A stretch of 64,000 nucleotides of DNA from Affinundibacterium flavidum (GTDB taxonomy: Bacteria; Pseudomonadota; Gammaproteobacteria; Burkholderiales; Burkholderiaceae_D). The first letter of the stretch is position 1. The number at the start of each line of letters is the position of its first letter. Location: positions 1-64,000 of the forward strand of contig NZ_JACOGA010000019.1 in assembly GCF_014284175.1 (NCBI RefSeq), in the 5' to 3' direction. Shown here piece by piece: positions 35,697-43,371 of the stretch. Both the position numbers and the translations under genes were made by a program. The notes below the pieces were generated by a model. It searched no databases and was not told where the DNA came from. It saw only the letters and a program-made list of their open reading frames with translations.

Positions 35697-37160
35697 ATGC
35701 AAACTAAGATCAGTGAAGAATTTAGTCACAGCGCGGAAGGGCAAGAAGCCGAACAGATTTTGCGTCAGTGCGTGCATTGTGGCATGTGCAATGCGACTTG
35801 TCCGACTTATCAATTATTAGGTGATGAATTAGATGGTCCGCGTGGACGGATTTATCTGATTAAGCAAGTATTAGAAGGCCAACAGCCAACGCAAAAAACA
35901 CAAACACATTTAGATCGTTGCTTAACTTGTCGTAGCTGTGAAACGACATGTCCATCGGGCGTGCAATATGCGCGTTTGTTAGAAATTGGGCGTGACATTG
36001 TTGAGAAAAAAGTCGGACGATCAATCACGCAGAAAATGTTGCGTGGTGTATTGAAGAATGGCCTAAGCAATCCGCGTTTGTTTCAACATGCTTTAACGTG
36101 GGGGCGAAAAATCAAGCCCGTATTACCGCGCCAGTTACAGGAAAAAATTCCCGCAGCGACATCACCCGGAGTAATGCCGCAAGCCGAACATGCACGCAAA
36201 GTGATTATGCTCGAAGGCTGCGTACAGCCGGGTTTGGCACCGAATATTAATGCCGCAACGAGTCGGGTATTAGATCGCTTGCAAATCCAGACAGTCAGGC
36301 CGCAGCAGGCAGGCTGCTGTGGTGCGGTGCGTCTGCATTTGAGTGATACCGATGGCGCAATCGTGGCTGCTAAAAATAATATTGATGCCTGGTGGCCGTT
36401 GGTGAACGAGGCACTGGATACGCGCGTCGAACATATCGTCATGACCGCTGCCGGTTGTGGCGTCACCGTCAAAGATTATGGGCATTTGTTGGCACATGAT
36501 AGTGCGTATGCAGAGAAAGCAAAAAAGATCAGCGCTTTGACTTGTGACTTGAGCGAACTGTTGACAGATAGCGTGCCCGAATTGATTGCACTGGTCGGCG
36601 GTGAAATCACAGAAAAGCTGGTCTGGCATGCACCCTGTAGTTTGCAACACGGACAGCAAGTGCGTGGCAAAGTCGAAAGTATATTGCAAAGCCTGGGTGT
36701 CGCCGTGCAAACCTGTGCGGACAGTCATCTTTGTTGTGGTTCCGCAGGTACTTATTCAATCTTGCAATCAGACTTAGCGCGGCAGCTACGCGACAACAAA
36801 ATACGCGCACTCGAAGCGAGTGGGGCGGATGTAATAGTTAGTGCCAATATGGCGTGCCAACAGCATCTGCAAACCGGAACCAAGATGCCTGTGTTGCATT
36901 GGATAGAGGTACTCGATCAGGCGCTTGCCAATCGCTCTGCACTTATTGGGCCTGTTGATGCTGTTAGCGATGGGACCGATATCGCGACTGTCGCAGAACC
37001 CGTTGTTACAAGTCCAGTGCTTATGCCGTCAGAATCTGAGATTGCAGCGATGCTGCAAGCAAATGGCGAAACGACCGTAGCGAAGAAAAAGAGTGGCAAG
37101 GCGACGGGGCGTAAAAAAGCAGCGGGACCAACTAAGACCGGAAAATCTAAGAAGCAGTAG
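35697..37160 (+). CDS. glcF: glycolate oxidase iron-sulfur subunit GlcF
   Basis: A 487-residue iron-sulfur protein. Two 4Fe-4S motifs are near the N-terminus (CVHCGMCNATCPT and CLTCRSCETTCPS), followed by two CCG domains (EGCVQPGLAPNINA ... AGCCGAVRLH; HAPCSLQHGQ ... CCGSAGTYS) that carry electrons to the membrane. Typical GlcF ends near residue 410; here about 75 extra residues follow, finishing in a Lys/Gly-rich tail (KKKSGKATGRKKAAG). The tail is odd and of unknown use. Confidence 0.94.
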   Translation: MQTKISEEFSHSAEGQEAEQILRQCVHCGMCNATCPTYQLLGDELDGPRGRIYLIKQVLEGQQPTQKTQTHLDRCLTCRSCETTCPSGVQYARLLEIGRDIVEKKVGRSITQKMLRGVLKNGLSNPRLFQHALTWGRKIKPVLPRQLQEKIPAATSPGVMPQAEHARKVIMLEGCVQPGLAPNINAATSRVLDRLQIQTVRPQQAGCCGAVRLHLSDTDGAIVAAKNNIDAWWPLVNEALDTRVEHIVMTAAGCGVTVKDYGHLLAHDSAYAEKAKKISALTCDLSELLTDSVPELIALVGGEITEKLVWHAPCSLQHGQQVRGKVESILQSLGVAVQTCADSHLCCGSAGTYSILQSDLARQLRDNKIRALEASGADVIVSANMACQQHLQTGTKMPVLHWIEVLDQALANRSALIGPVDAVSDGTDIATVAEPVVTSPVLMPSESEIAAMLQANGETTVAKKKSGKATGRKKAAGPTKTGKSKKQ

Positions 37161-37201
37161 AGGGCTTAACTGAGGGGCACAACCTCTGTGCCCATTCAAA
37201 G

Positions 37202-37238
37202 AAAAAAGTCCTGACGCTTAACAGCACAAGGACTTTTT
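37202..37238. terminator. bidirectional terminator
   Basis: AAAAAGTCCT (37203-37212) pairs with AGGACTTTTT (37229-37238). It closes glcDEF and, read leftward, also the ompW message. Confidence 0.85.
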
Positions 37239-37294
37239 CACGTGTGTAGTAAGTGGGATCTCACTATTTAAGCCAGACCCTGCAAACGAACAAC

Positions 37295-37906
37295 TTAGAA
37301 GCGATAGCCAACACCAACGCCGATCAACAATGGATCAACTTTAACGGCACTAGCTTTCGCGCCACCGATATTCACGTCGCTACGGATCTGTACTTTTTTC
37401 ACATCCAGATTCACAGACCAATTTTTATCGATCTTGAAATCCACGCCAGCTTGTAAAGATAAACCGAAGCTGCTGCTTTCCAGACCGCCTTTGCCACCTA
37501 ATAAATTCACTTTGGAAATATTTGTGTAGTTCACACCCAGACCGAGATATGGATTAACGTCCGCGTTTGGCGCGAAGTGATACTGTGCAGATAAGGTAGG
37601 TGGCAAGTGTTTGAATGTGCCGATATTGCCGCCATCCAGATACACATCATGTTTTTGTGGATAGGTCAAAATCAATTCTGCAGAAACATTTGGTGAAAAG
37701 AAGTAAGAGATATCGACTTCAGGAATGGTTTTTTTGCTGACGGTAATGCGATCTTCTGCGCCTACGCCACCAACCTGATCAGAATTGTTTGCGGGGCTGA
37801 TATTCACTACACGAGCACGTACCATCCATGGGCTATTTTGTGCCATGGCTTGAGTACTGACGAGGCCGATTGCGGCCAATGAGAGTGCGAGAACGAGTTT
37901 TTTCAT
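37295..37906 (-). CDS. ompW: OmpW-family outer-membrane protein
   Basis: A 203-residue eight-strand beta-barrel porin of the OmpW family. Signal peptide MKKLVLALSLAAIGLVSTQAMA; mature protein starts QNSPWMVRARVVNISP and ends in the C-terminal signature VDPLLIGVGVGYRF (terminal Phe). The start at 37906 is fixed by AAGGA 7 bp upstream; two other in-frame ATG lie just before it. OmpW forms a narrow hydrophobic channel and in E. coli responds to oxygen. An FNR-type box lies at 38042-38055. Confidence 0.93.
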   Translation of the reverse strand: MKKLVLALSLAAIGLVSTQAMAQNSPWMVRARVVNISPANNSDQVGGVGAEDRITVSKKTIPEVDISYFFSPNVSAELILTYPQKHDVYLDGGNIGTFKHLPPTLSAQYHFAPNADVNPYLGLGVNYTNISKVNLLGGKGGLESSSFGLSLQAGVDFKIDKNWSVNLDVKKVQIRSDVNIGGAKASAVKVDPLLIGVGVGYRF

Positions 37907-38013
37907 TTTCATTTCCTTAGTTATTAAGATTAATAAGTCGAAATTTGCAGAATTAATGTGCGCCATCATCTGCCTAGTTCTATCTGGCTGGCGCGCTTAA
38001 ATTCAATGAAAGT

Positions 38014-38055
38014 AGTGTAGTTGCGCACTGCAACATGCATCTTGAGCTAAATCAA
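38014..38055 (-). promoter_or_regulatory. class II FNR/ANR-type promoter of ompW
   Basis: On the leftward strand TTGATTTAGCTCAA (38055-38042) matches the FNR box TTGAT-N4-ATCAA in 9 of 10 fixed positions. A -10-like TACACT (38019-38014) follows after 22 bp, the distance expected for a box centred near -41.5. This suggests activation of ompW under low oxygen. Confidence 0.6.
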
Positions 38056-38108
38056 ATTTACTGTTTGTGTAATAAGAAATCTGAAAGTGTGAAGTTTTTG
38101 TCAGGCGT

Positions 38109-38166
38109 AAAAAAACGCCAGTCATGATGGGATCAATGATCTGACATCATGGTGCTGGCGTTTTTT
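38109..38166 (-). terminator. terminator of the GH13 gene group
   Basis: AAAAAACGCCA (38110-38120) pairs with TGGCGTTTTTT (38156-38166), with an inner ATGATG/CATCAT stem. It lies beyond the stop of the leftward alpha-amylase gene. Confidence 0.85.
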
Positions 38167-38262
38167 ATTTTTGGTTTTTCTTGGTGATACTTCGCTGCTT
38201 GAGCGACACAACAAGGTACGACTAGGTACAACTAAGTGCAACGGCTTACTGCACTTTACATC

Positions 38263-39618
38263 TTACTGCGCAAACACTTTATATTCCCATGGCTTCAAAT
38301 CAAATTTAATAGACGCGCCTTGCGGTGCTTTGCTACCATTACTGATATCTTTCAAGCCGCCTTTTGCTAAGGCGCCTTTGACTTCAGCCGTTTGCGGGTT
38401 CTTCGATAAATTGAAAACCGCCACGATTTTATTGCCGCCTTTTTCGCGGGCAAAGGCAAATACATTGCCATCATTGCCGGTATTGAGGCGTTGCATTTCA
38501 CCACCTTCAACACCATTCCATAAAGCCTTATTGGTTTTCTTTAATTGAAACAGTTTGGTGTATAACTGCTTAAATGGATGGGCTTTCCATTCGATAGGGT
38601 CGCGATCAAAGAAATTTAAAGCCTTGTTATTGCCCGCTTCCTGCCCGCTATACATCAGTGGCATACCTTTCATGATGTTGGACAACACCAGGAAGGTTTC
38701 TACTGCATCACCGAGGCGTACAAACTCAGTACCTTCCCAGCTATTCAAATCGTGATTGGTAATATGCAACATGCGATATGAATTTGGATGATAGTGTTTC
38801 TCTTCACCGTTCAAATAGGCATCAAGATCCTTCACCGATTTTTTACCTTGCGCAATTTCATTGAATAAGTCTTTGTATTGCCAGCCATAGGTCATGTCAA
38901 AAGCTTTTTCTTGCAATTCAAATTCGTGCGCTTCTGCCAGCATAAAGACTTTTTTCGTTTTATCTAATTCTTTGCGTGTATCGTTCCAAAAGTCGGTTGG
39001 CACCATCGCTGCCACGTCGCAGCGGAAACCATCAATGTTATATTCCGTCAGCCAAAAACGCATGGCATCGACCATGGCTTTTCGCACTTGCGGATTGCTG
39101 TAATCGAGTGCGATCACATCGGCCCAATCTGGTACTGGCGGAACGAATTTACCGTCCTTATCTTTTTTGTAGAAGTCGGGATGCTCAGTCGCCCATGGAT
39201 GATCCCAGGCTGTGTGATTCGGTACCCAATCGATGATGACATACATGCCTTGTGCATGAATTGATTTCACCAATTTTTTGAAATCAGCTGGTGACCCAAA
39301 TTCTGGATTCACGCCCTTGTAATCGCGCACCGCATAGTAACTACCTAATTCACCTTTGCGATTGACTTTGCCGATAGGATTAATTGGCATAATCCAGATC
39401 ACTTTGACGCCCATTTTTTTTAATTCAGGCAGGTAGGCTTCAAATTTCTGAAAGCTGCCTTCCTTGGAGTGTTGGCGAATATTTGCCTCGTAAATGGTGG
39501 CATTTTTAGTCCATGCCGGATGCACGACTTCCGAGTTCGATTGTGCGTGTGCGGGTAGAGTAGCTATGGCACTGATTGTGCCGATGCTGAGCAATAAAGA
39601 GAAGAGTAAGTGTTTCAT
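38263..39618 (-). CDS. secreted GH13 alpha-amylase-family enzyme
   Basis: A 451-residue exported glycoside hydrolase. Signal peptide ends near LPAHA-QS (residue 26). GH13 barrel motifs: region I DWVPNHTAWDHPW, nucleophile Asp201 in GFRCDVAAM, acid/base Glu229 in FMLAEAHEFE, transition-state Asp290 in HITNHDLNSWEG. Conserved residues are intact. It cuts alpha-1,4 glucans in the periplasm or outside. Second of two leftward GH13 genes, downstream of a glucokinase gene; a terminator follows. Confidence 0.93.
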   Translation of the reverse strand: MKHLLFSLLLSIGTISAIATLPAHAQSNSEVVHPAWTKNATIYEANIRQHSKEGSFQKFEAYLPELKKMGVKVIWIMPINPIGKVNRKGELGSYYAVRDYKGVNPEFGSPADFKKLVKSIHAQGMYVIIDWVPNHTAWDHPWATEHPDFYKKDKDGKFVPPVPDWADVIALDYSNPQVRKAMVDAMRFWLTEYNIDGFRCDVAAMVPTDFWNDTRKELDKTKKVFMLAEAHEFELQEKAFDMTYGWQYKDLFNEIAQGKKSVKDLDAYLNGEEKHYHPNSYRMLHITNHDLNSWEGTEFVRLGDAVETFLVLSNIMKGMPLMYSGQEAGNNKALNFFDRDPIEWKAHPFKQLYTKLFQLKKTNKALWNGVEGGEMQRLNTGNDGNVFAFAREKGGNKIVAVFNLSKNPQTAEVKGALAKGGLKDISNGSKAPQGASIKFDLKPWEYKVFAQ

Positions 39619-39704
39619 GGTTTAGTCTCGTGTGTTCTTGCGTTGGTGTTTCAGTGGGGGGGAGAATTTGTTTTGCTTACTTAATGAAGTACTTAAATTT
39701 GATT

Positions 39705-41651
39705 TCAATTCAATTCCAGGATCAATGCACTTTTCGCTTTGACCTTCAGTTTGTGTTCTAAAGTGAATTCTTGTTCGCTAATAATGTCGCGTGCTTTTTG
39801 GGTAGGGCCTAAGACTTCTGCAAATCGTGCTAAATCGAGTTCAGTATTTTTATCATTGCGATTGATCACGACCATCACAGTCTCTTTACCAGCGATGCGG
39901 AAATACACATAACAATTATTTTCTGGTAAGAAGTGGATTAATTTTCCTGTGTGAATGGCTGCTTGTTGTTTGCGCCAGTTAAACAAACGACGCACAAAAT
40001 TTTGCATATCCTGTTGTGCTGCACTCAGATTTTTACCGCTGAAAGCGTTCACTTGATCGCCATTCCAACCGCCCGGAAAGTCACCACGGACTTTGCCATC
40101 GTCGCGTTGTTTAGGGCTGGTCATTAAGATTTCAGCGCCATAAAACATTTGCGGAATACCACGCAATGTCGCCAGCATGACGAAGGCTAATTTATTTAGC
40201 GCGATGTCTTCATTTAATGCGGAAAAAATGCGCGGCGTGTCGTGATTGCCTTCAAAAATAGTGAGATTGTTGGGATGCGGATAAATGAAATCATTCGCAA
40301 TCGCTTCGTACATCGTCATCATCTCTGCGGGTTTGCCTGCATCGCCAATCAAGCTCGTATGTAGTGCTTGGTACACGGGAAAATCCATCATGCTGGGCAT
40401 GGATGAGCGATAGTTGTCGTGATTGTTTTTATCGCGCTGCCAGTAAGCGATGATGTTGGGATTCATACTCCATTCTTCACCGACGATATTTAGCTGAGGA
40501 TATTCGTCCATGATCCTGTGCGACCAACGCGCCAAGAATTCACGATCCGAATAGGAATAAGTATCCGTGCGCAAGCCCGATAAATCTGCATACTCTATCC
40601 ACCACAGGCTATTTTGTATCAGGTAATTTGCCAGAAAGGGATTACGTTGATTCATATCGGGCATGGTCTTGACGAACCAGCCATCGGCGAAACGGCGCTT
40701 ATCACTTTGAGCTGCGTGCGTATCTTGTATCGTGCTGCGGATATGATTTGTCTCGGTATATTGACCTGGATAATTGAGCCAGTCTTTCGTCGGTAAATCT
40801 TTCATCCACCAATGATTCGAACCTATGTGATTGAGCACGATATCTTGAATCACGCCCATGCCTTTTTGTTTGGCCTCTTGCACTAATTGTTGATAGTCGA
40901 GATTGCTACCAAAGCGCGGATCGACTTTGTAAAAATCGGTCGCTGCATAACCATGATAGGAATTGATTGCCTGCGCGTTTTCCATCAGCGGTGTTGGCCA
41001 CAGCATGGTGAAGCCCATTCCGGCAATATAGGCTAGGTGTAGGCGCATCCCTTGTATATCGCCGCCATGACGCGCACCGGGGACCTGCCGTGCTAGCTTA
41101 TCGCTGTATCCAGGTACATTGTCGTTACCGCTATTGCCATTCGCAAATCGATCTGGCATCAATAGATAAATTGCATCGCTAGGCGTATATCCTTGTCGTT
41201 GTGCGGAGCCATTACGACGTTGCTGCAATAGAAAATTGTGGCGCGCTATGAGTTGTCCGGCTCTTTGAAATTTGATCTCAATATTGCCAGCCGCGCTGTT
41301 ATCGGCGATCCGTAAATCAATAAACAGATAGTTAGGATTGTCACTGTGTTGGATTTTTTGGATAGTGACGCCGGGATAATCAATGACGGGCGTTAGCTCC
41401 GCAATCTTGTTCCCGTGAACCATCAATTGGACTTCGGGATGTTTCATTCCTATCCACCAGGAAGCCGGTTCCAAATGCTGTACCTGATATTCACTCGTTT
41501 GAGCCTGAGCCAAATTAAATGTACAGAAAAAAAATACAGCGCCGCTTAACACCTTATTGAGTGATGAAACAAGTGATGACATGAGTGGGGACATGTATCT
41601 GCTCAATGAGACGCGAGGAATAACATTTGGAGGAAATGTGCGGCGCTGCAT
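39705..41651 (-). CDS. secreted GH13 enzyme with cyclomaltodextrinase N-domain
   Basis: A 648-residue exported enzyme. Membrane/signal segment at about 33-50 (NKVLSGAVFFFCTFNLAQAQ), an N-terminal Ig-like domain (about 52-142) typical of cyclomaltodextrinase/neopullulanase relatives, then the GH13 barrel with nucleophile Asp363 (SGLRTDTYSYSD), acid/base Glu392 (IVGEEWSMN) and Asp471 (EGNHDTPRIF). The C-terminal beta domain ends ...KAKSALILELN. The ATG at 41651 is 5 bp after the glk stop; an ATG at 41594 is an alternative start. Likely co-transcribed with glk. Confidence 0.92.
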   Translation of the reverse strand: MQRRTFPPNVIPRVSLSRYMSPLMSSLVSSLNKVLSGAVFFFCTFNLAQAQTSEYQVQHLEPASWWIGMKHPEVQLMVHGNKIAELTPVIDYPGVTIQKIQHSDNPNYLFIDLRIADNSAAGNIEIKFQRAGQLIARHNFLLQQRRNGSAQRQGYTPSDAIYLLMPDRFANGNSGNDNVPGYSDKLARQVPGARHGGDIQGMRLHLAYIAGMGFTMLWPTPLMENAQAINSYHGYAATDFYKVDPRFGSNLDYQQLVQEAKQKGMGVIQDIVLNHIGSNHWWMKDLPTKDWLNYPGQYTETNHIRSTIQDTHAAQSDKRRFADGWFVKTMPDMNQRNPFLANYLIQNSLWWIEYADLSGLRTDTYSYSDREFLARWSHRIMDEYPQLNIVGEEWSMNPNIIAYWQRDKNNHDNYRSSMPSMMDFPVYQALHTSLIGDAGKPAEMMTMYEAIANDFIYPHPNNLTIFEGNHDTPRIFSALNEDIALNKLAFVMLATLRGIPQMFYGAEILMTSPKQRDDGKVRGDFPGGWNGDQVNAFSGKNLSAAQQDMQNFVRRLFNWRKQQAAIHTGKLIHFLPENNCYVYFRIAGKETVMVVINRNDKNTELDLARFAEVLGPTQKARDIISEQEFTLEHKLKVKAKSALILELN

Positions 41652-41656
41652 ACGAC

Positions 41657-42685
41657 TTAAACTTCACTCTGTTCGATAGCAAAGGCAGCACCACTGAGTG
41701 CCGCCAAAGTATCGATAATTAAAGCAGTAGGGATTTGTTGCAGATAGGGCTGCAATCGACCTTTTGCTTCAAATTGGGTACGGAAGCGCGACTGAAAGAA
41801 ATAGTCGCCCAGACGCGGCACAATCCCGCCGCCTATGTATAGGCCGCTGCGAGCGCCCACAGTTAATGCGATGCTGCCGCAGAAGCTGCCGAGCAAGGCG
41901 CAGAAGCAGTCCAAAGTTTTGGCGCAGACGGCATCTTGTCCATTCAAACCACGCTCAACAATTTGCTCTGTGCTGAGTTCTTGCGGCGTTTCATACAAGG
42001 TGCGGGCTACTGCGCGATACAGTACGGGCATGCCGATTCCAGACAACAAACGCTCGGCCGATACGTGGCTAAATTCTGTACGTGCGTGTGCGAGTACGCT
42101 AGCTTCAAAATCATCACTGGCAGCGAGCGTCGCATGCCCACCTTCGCCCGGAATAGCGATCCAACCGTGACGAGTTTGAATCACTGATCCGACGCCCAAG
42201 CCTGTGCCAGGGCCGACGACGGCCAAGGTGCCCGTGTGCTGCGGCAAGGCGTCGTGCGCGCGCACTTGTGTGGCATTCAGACATGGCAGCGATAATGCCA
42301 GCGCTTCAAAGTCATTTAAGGCGATAAAGCGGTCCAACTGCAACGCAGCTTTGACTGTCGCTTGAGAAAAACTCCAGTGACTGTTCGTGAAACTAATTTG
42401 ATCTTGCCCCACCGCAGTAGCGACCGCAAATGCAGCACAACGCGGCGCTTGATAGCTTGTGCCAGCTTTGTGATTTGATTGTTGCAATTGTTGAAGATAA
42501 GCCTCACTGGCTGCAATCGGCGTGGCGAAATCAGAAACCGCCAAGGTCTGTACTTGAGTAATCCCCGCGCCAGCTGAAGCTACCCAGCCGAAGCGGGCAT
42601 TGCTGCCGCCAATATCGGCTACCAGCCACGGATAGGGGGCTGTCGTGTTTGTCGAATTCGTGATGGCGGAGTTCGCTGTAGTCAT
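41657..42685 (-). CDS. glk: glucokinase (Glk)
   Basis: A 342-residue ROK-distinct, E. coli-type glucokinase phosphorylating glucose with ATP. ATP site PWLVADIGGSNARFGWV, glucose site SLPCLN..., GPGTGLGVGSVI and GEGGHATLAA, and C-terminal GARSGLYIGGGIVPRLGDYFFQ. I place the start at 42685, with AGGA upstream; an ATG at 42727 lacks a ribosome site. First of three leftward glucan-use genes (glk, then two GH13). A second glucokinase, fused to a regulator, lies divergently at 43372. Confidence 0.92.
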   Translation of the reverse strand: MTTANSAITNSTNTTAPYPWLVADIGGSNARFGWVASAGAGITQVQTLAVSDFATPIAASEAYLQQLQQSNHKAGTSYQAPRCAAFAVATAVGQDQISFTNSHWSFSQATVKAALQLDRFIALNDFEALALSLPCLNATQVRAHDALPQHTGTLAVVGPGTGLGVGSVIQTRHGWIAIPGEGGHATLAASDDFEASVLAHARTEFSHVSAERLLSGIGMPVLYRAVARTLYETPQELSTEQIVERGLNGQDAVCAKTLDCFCALLGSFCGSIALTVGARSGLYIGGGIVPRLGDYFFQSRFRTQFEAKGRLQPYLQQIPTALIIDTLAALSGAAFAIEQSEV

Positions 42686-42751
42686 TGCTGGCAATTCCTG
42701 CTGTGCAAATCGGATACGGTCGTGCAATTCAAGTTAGTACATTCGTCTTAT

Positions 42752-42790
42752 GGTTGCCAGATCGTGGTTGCCAGATCGTGGTTGTCAGAT
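42752..42790. repeat. tandem 14-bp repeat in the glk leader
   Basis: The unit GGTTGCCAGATCGT occurs 2.8 times in tandem (starts 42752, 42766, 42780; the last has one change). It lies between the predicted glk promoter and the glk start, so it would be in the 5' untranslated message. Confidence 0.85.
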
Positions 42791-42883
42791 AGCAGCGCGC
42801 ATCGCTAAAGACGAGTAGGTGTTGAATGCTGTACGTATGCCGATCAAGGTAAATTAGTATTGTTGGAATATATTTTGATTGAA

Positions 42884-42898
42884 TGTAGCAAAACTACA
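42884..42898. promoter_or_regulatory. HexR-like operator for glk
   Basis: TGTAGCAAAACTACA is a perfect 5-bp inverted repeat with the TGTA-N7-TACA form of HexR sites. On the leftward strand it overlaps a possible promoter: TTGCGA and TACATT 17 bp apart, the operator covering the spacer and -10. Binding would block glk and the GH13 genes. Confidence 0.6.
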
Positions 42899-43148
42899 GA
42901 AATGTCGCAATGTTTTTGTTGCGTAGTTTCAGAATTTTGTCGAAAGTGTGGTTTTCCACTGAGTAAACTTTGCAAATAGATACCTGCGCAGTAGATTTTC
43001 CTCCTAATACCCGCGCCGATATTCTAAAAACCATGTAACTATTTGATTCTATAACTATTTTTAATCGCTAAGAAATGCGGCAAAGTTTGTGTAAATTGAC
43101 ATCGACACGTGATAGTTTGCGCTTATAAACATAATTATCGGCATAAAT

Positions 43149-43165
43149 TTGTAGTCTAGTTACAA
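43149..43165. promoter_or_regulatory. HexR-like operator for the glucokinase-regulator gene
   Basis: TTGTAGTCTAGTTACAA has TGTA-N7-TACA spacing, as in the other site, and lies about 207 bp before the fused glucokinase-RpiR gene, suggesting autoregulation. Confidence 0.55.
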
Positions 43166-43371
43166 AATTTTGCGTATTAAGAAGAAAAATCTTGTTTAGA
43201 ATTTAAGTGTAATCAGATATATCCATACGCGGTCTAGTCAGACTACAATGCAATCAGACTAATTTGTTAGCTGACGTCACCCGCAGGATTTGTCAACCTG
43301 CGAGGAAAATGAAGGTCACCAGCTGACTACCGTTATTACAAAGCAAGCAGAGCACTATATTCTGGAACCCT

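Larger units (their letters stand above)
37907..38262. other. intergenic region with ompW promoter and GH13 terminator
   Basis: Holds the FNR-like box and -10 element for ompW and the terminator of the leftward glucan genes; no coding frame. Confidence 0.6.
42686..43371. other. divergent regulatory region between the two glucokinase genes
   Basis: 686 bp without a gene. It contains two HexR-like operators (42884-42898, 43149-43165), a 14-bp tandem repeat (42752-42790) and an 11-bp palindrome TAGTCAGACTA (43235-43245). Confidence 0.7.

Noticed and set aside
43096..43129. TTGACA followed by TATAAA ahead of the glucokinase-regulator gene as a promoter
   Set aside because: Spacing is 22 bp, too long for a normal sigma-70 promoter.
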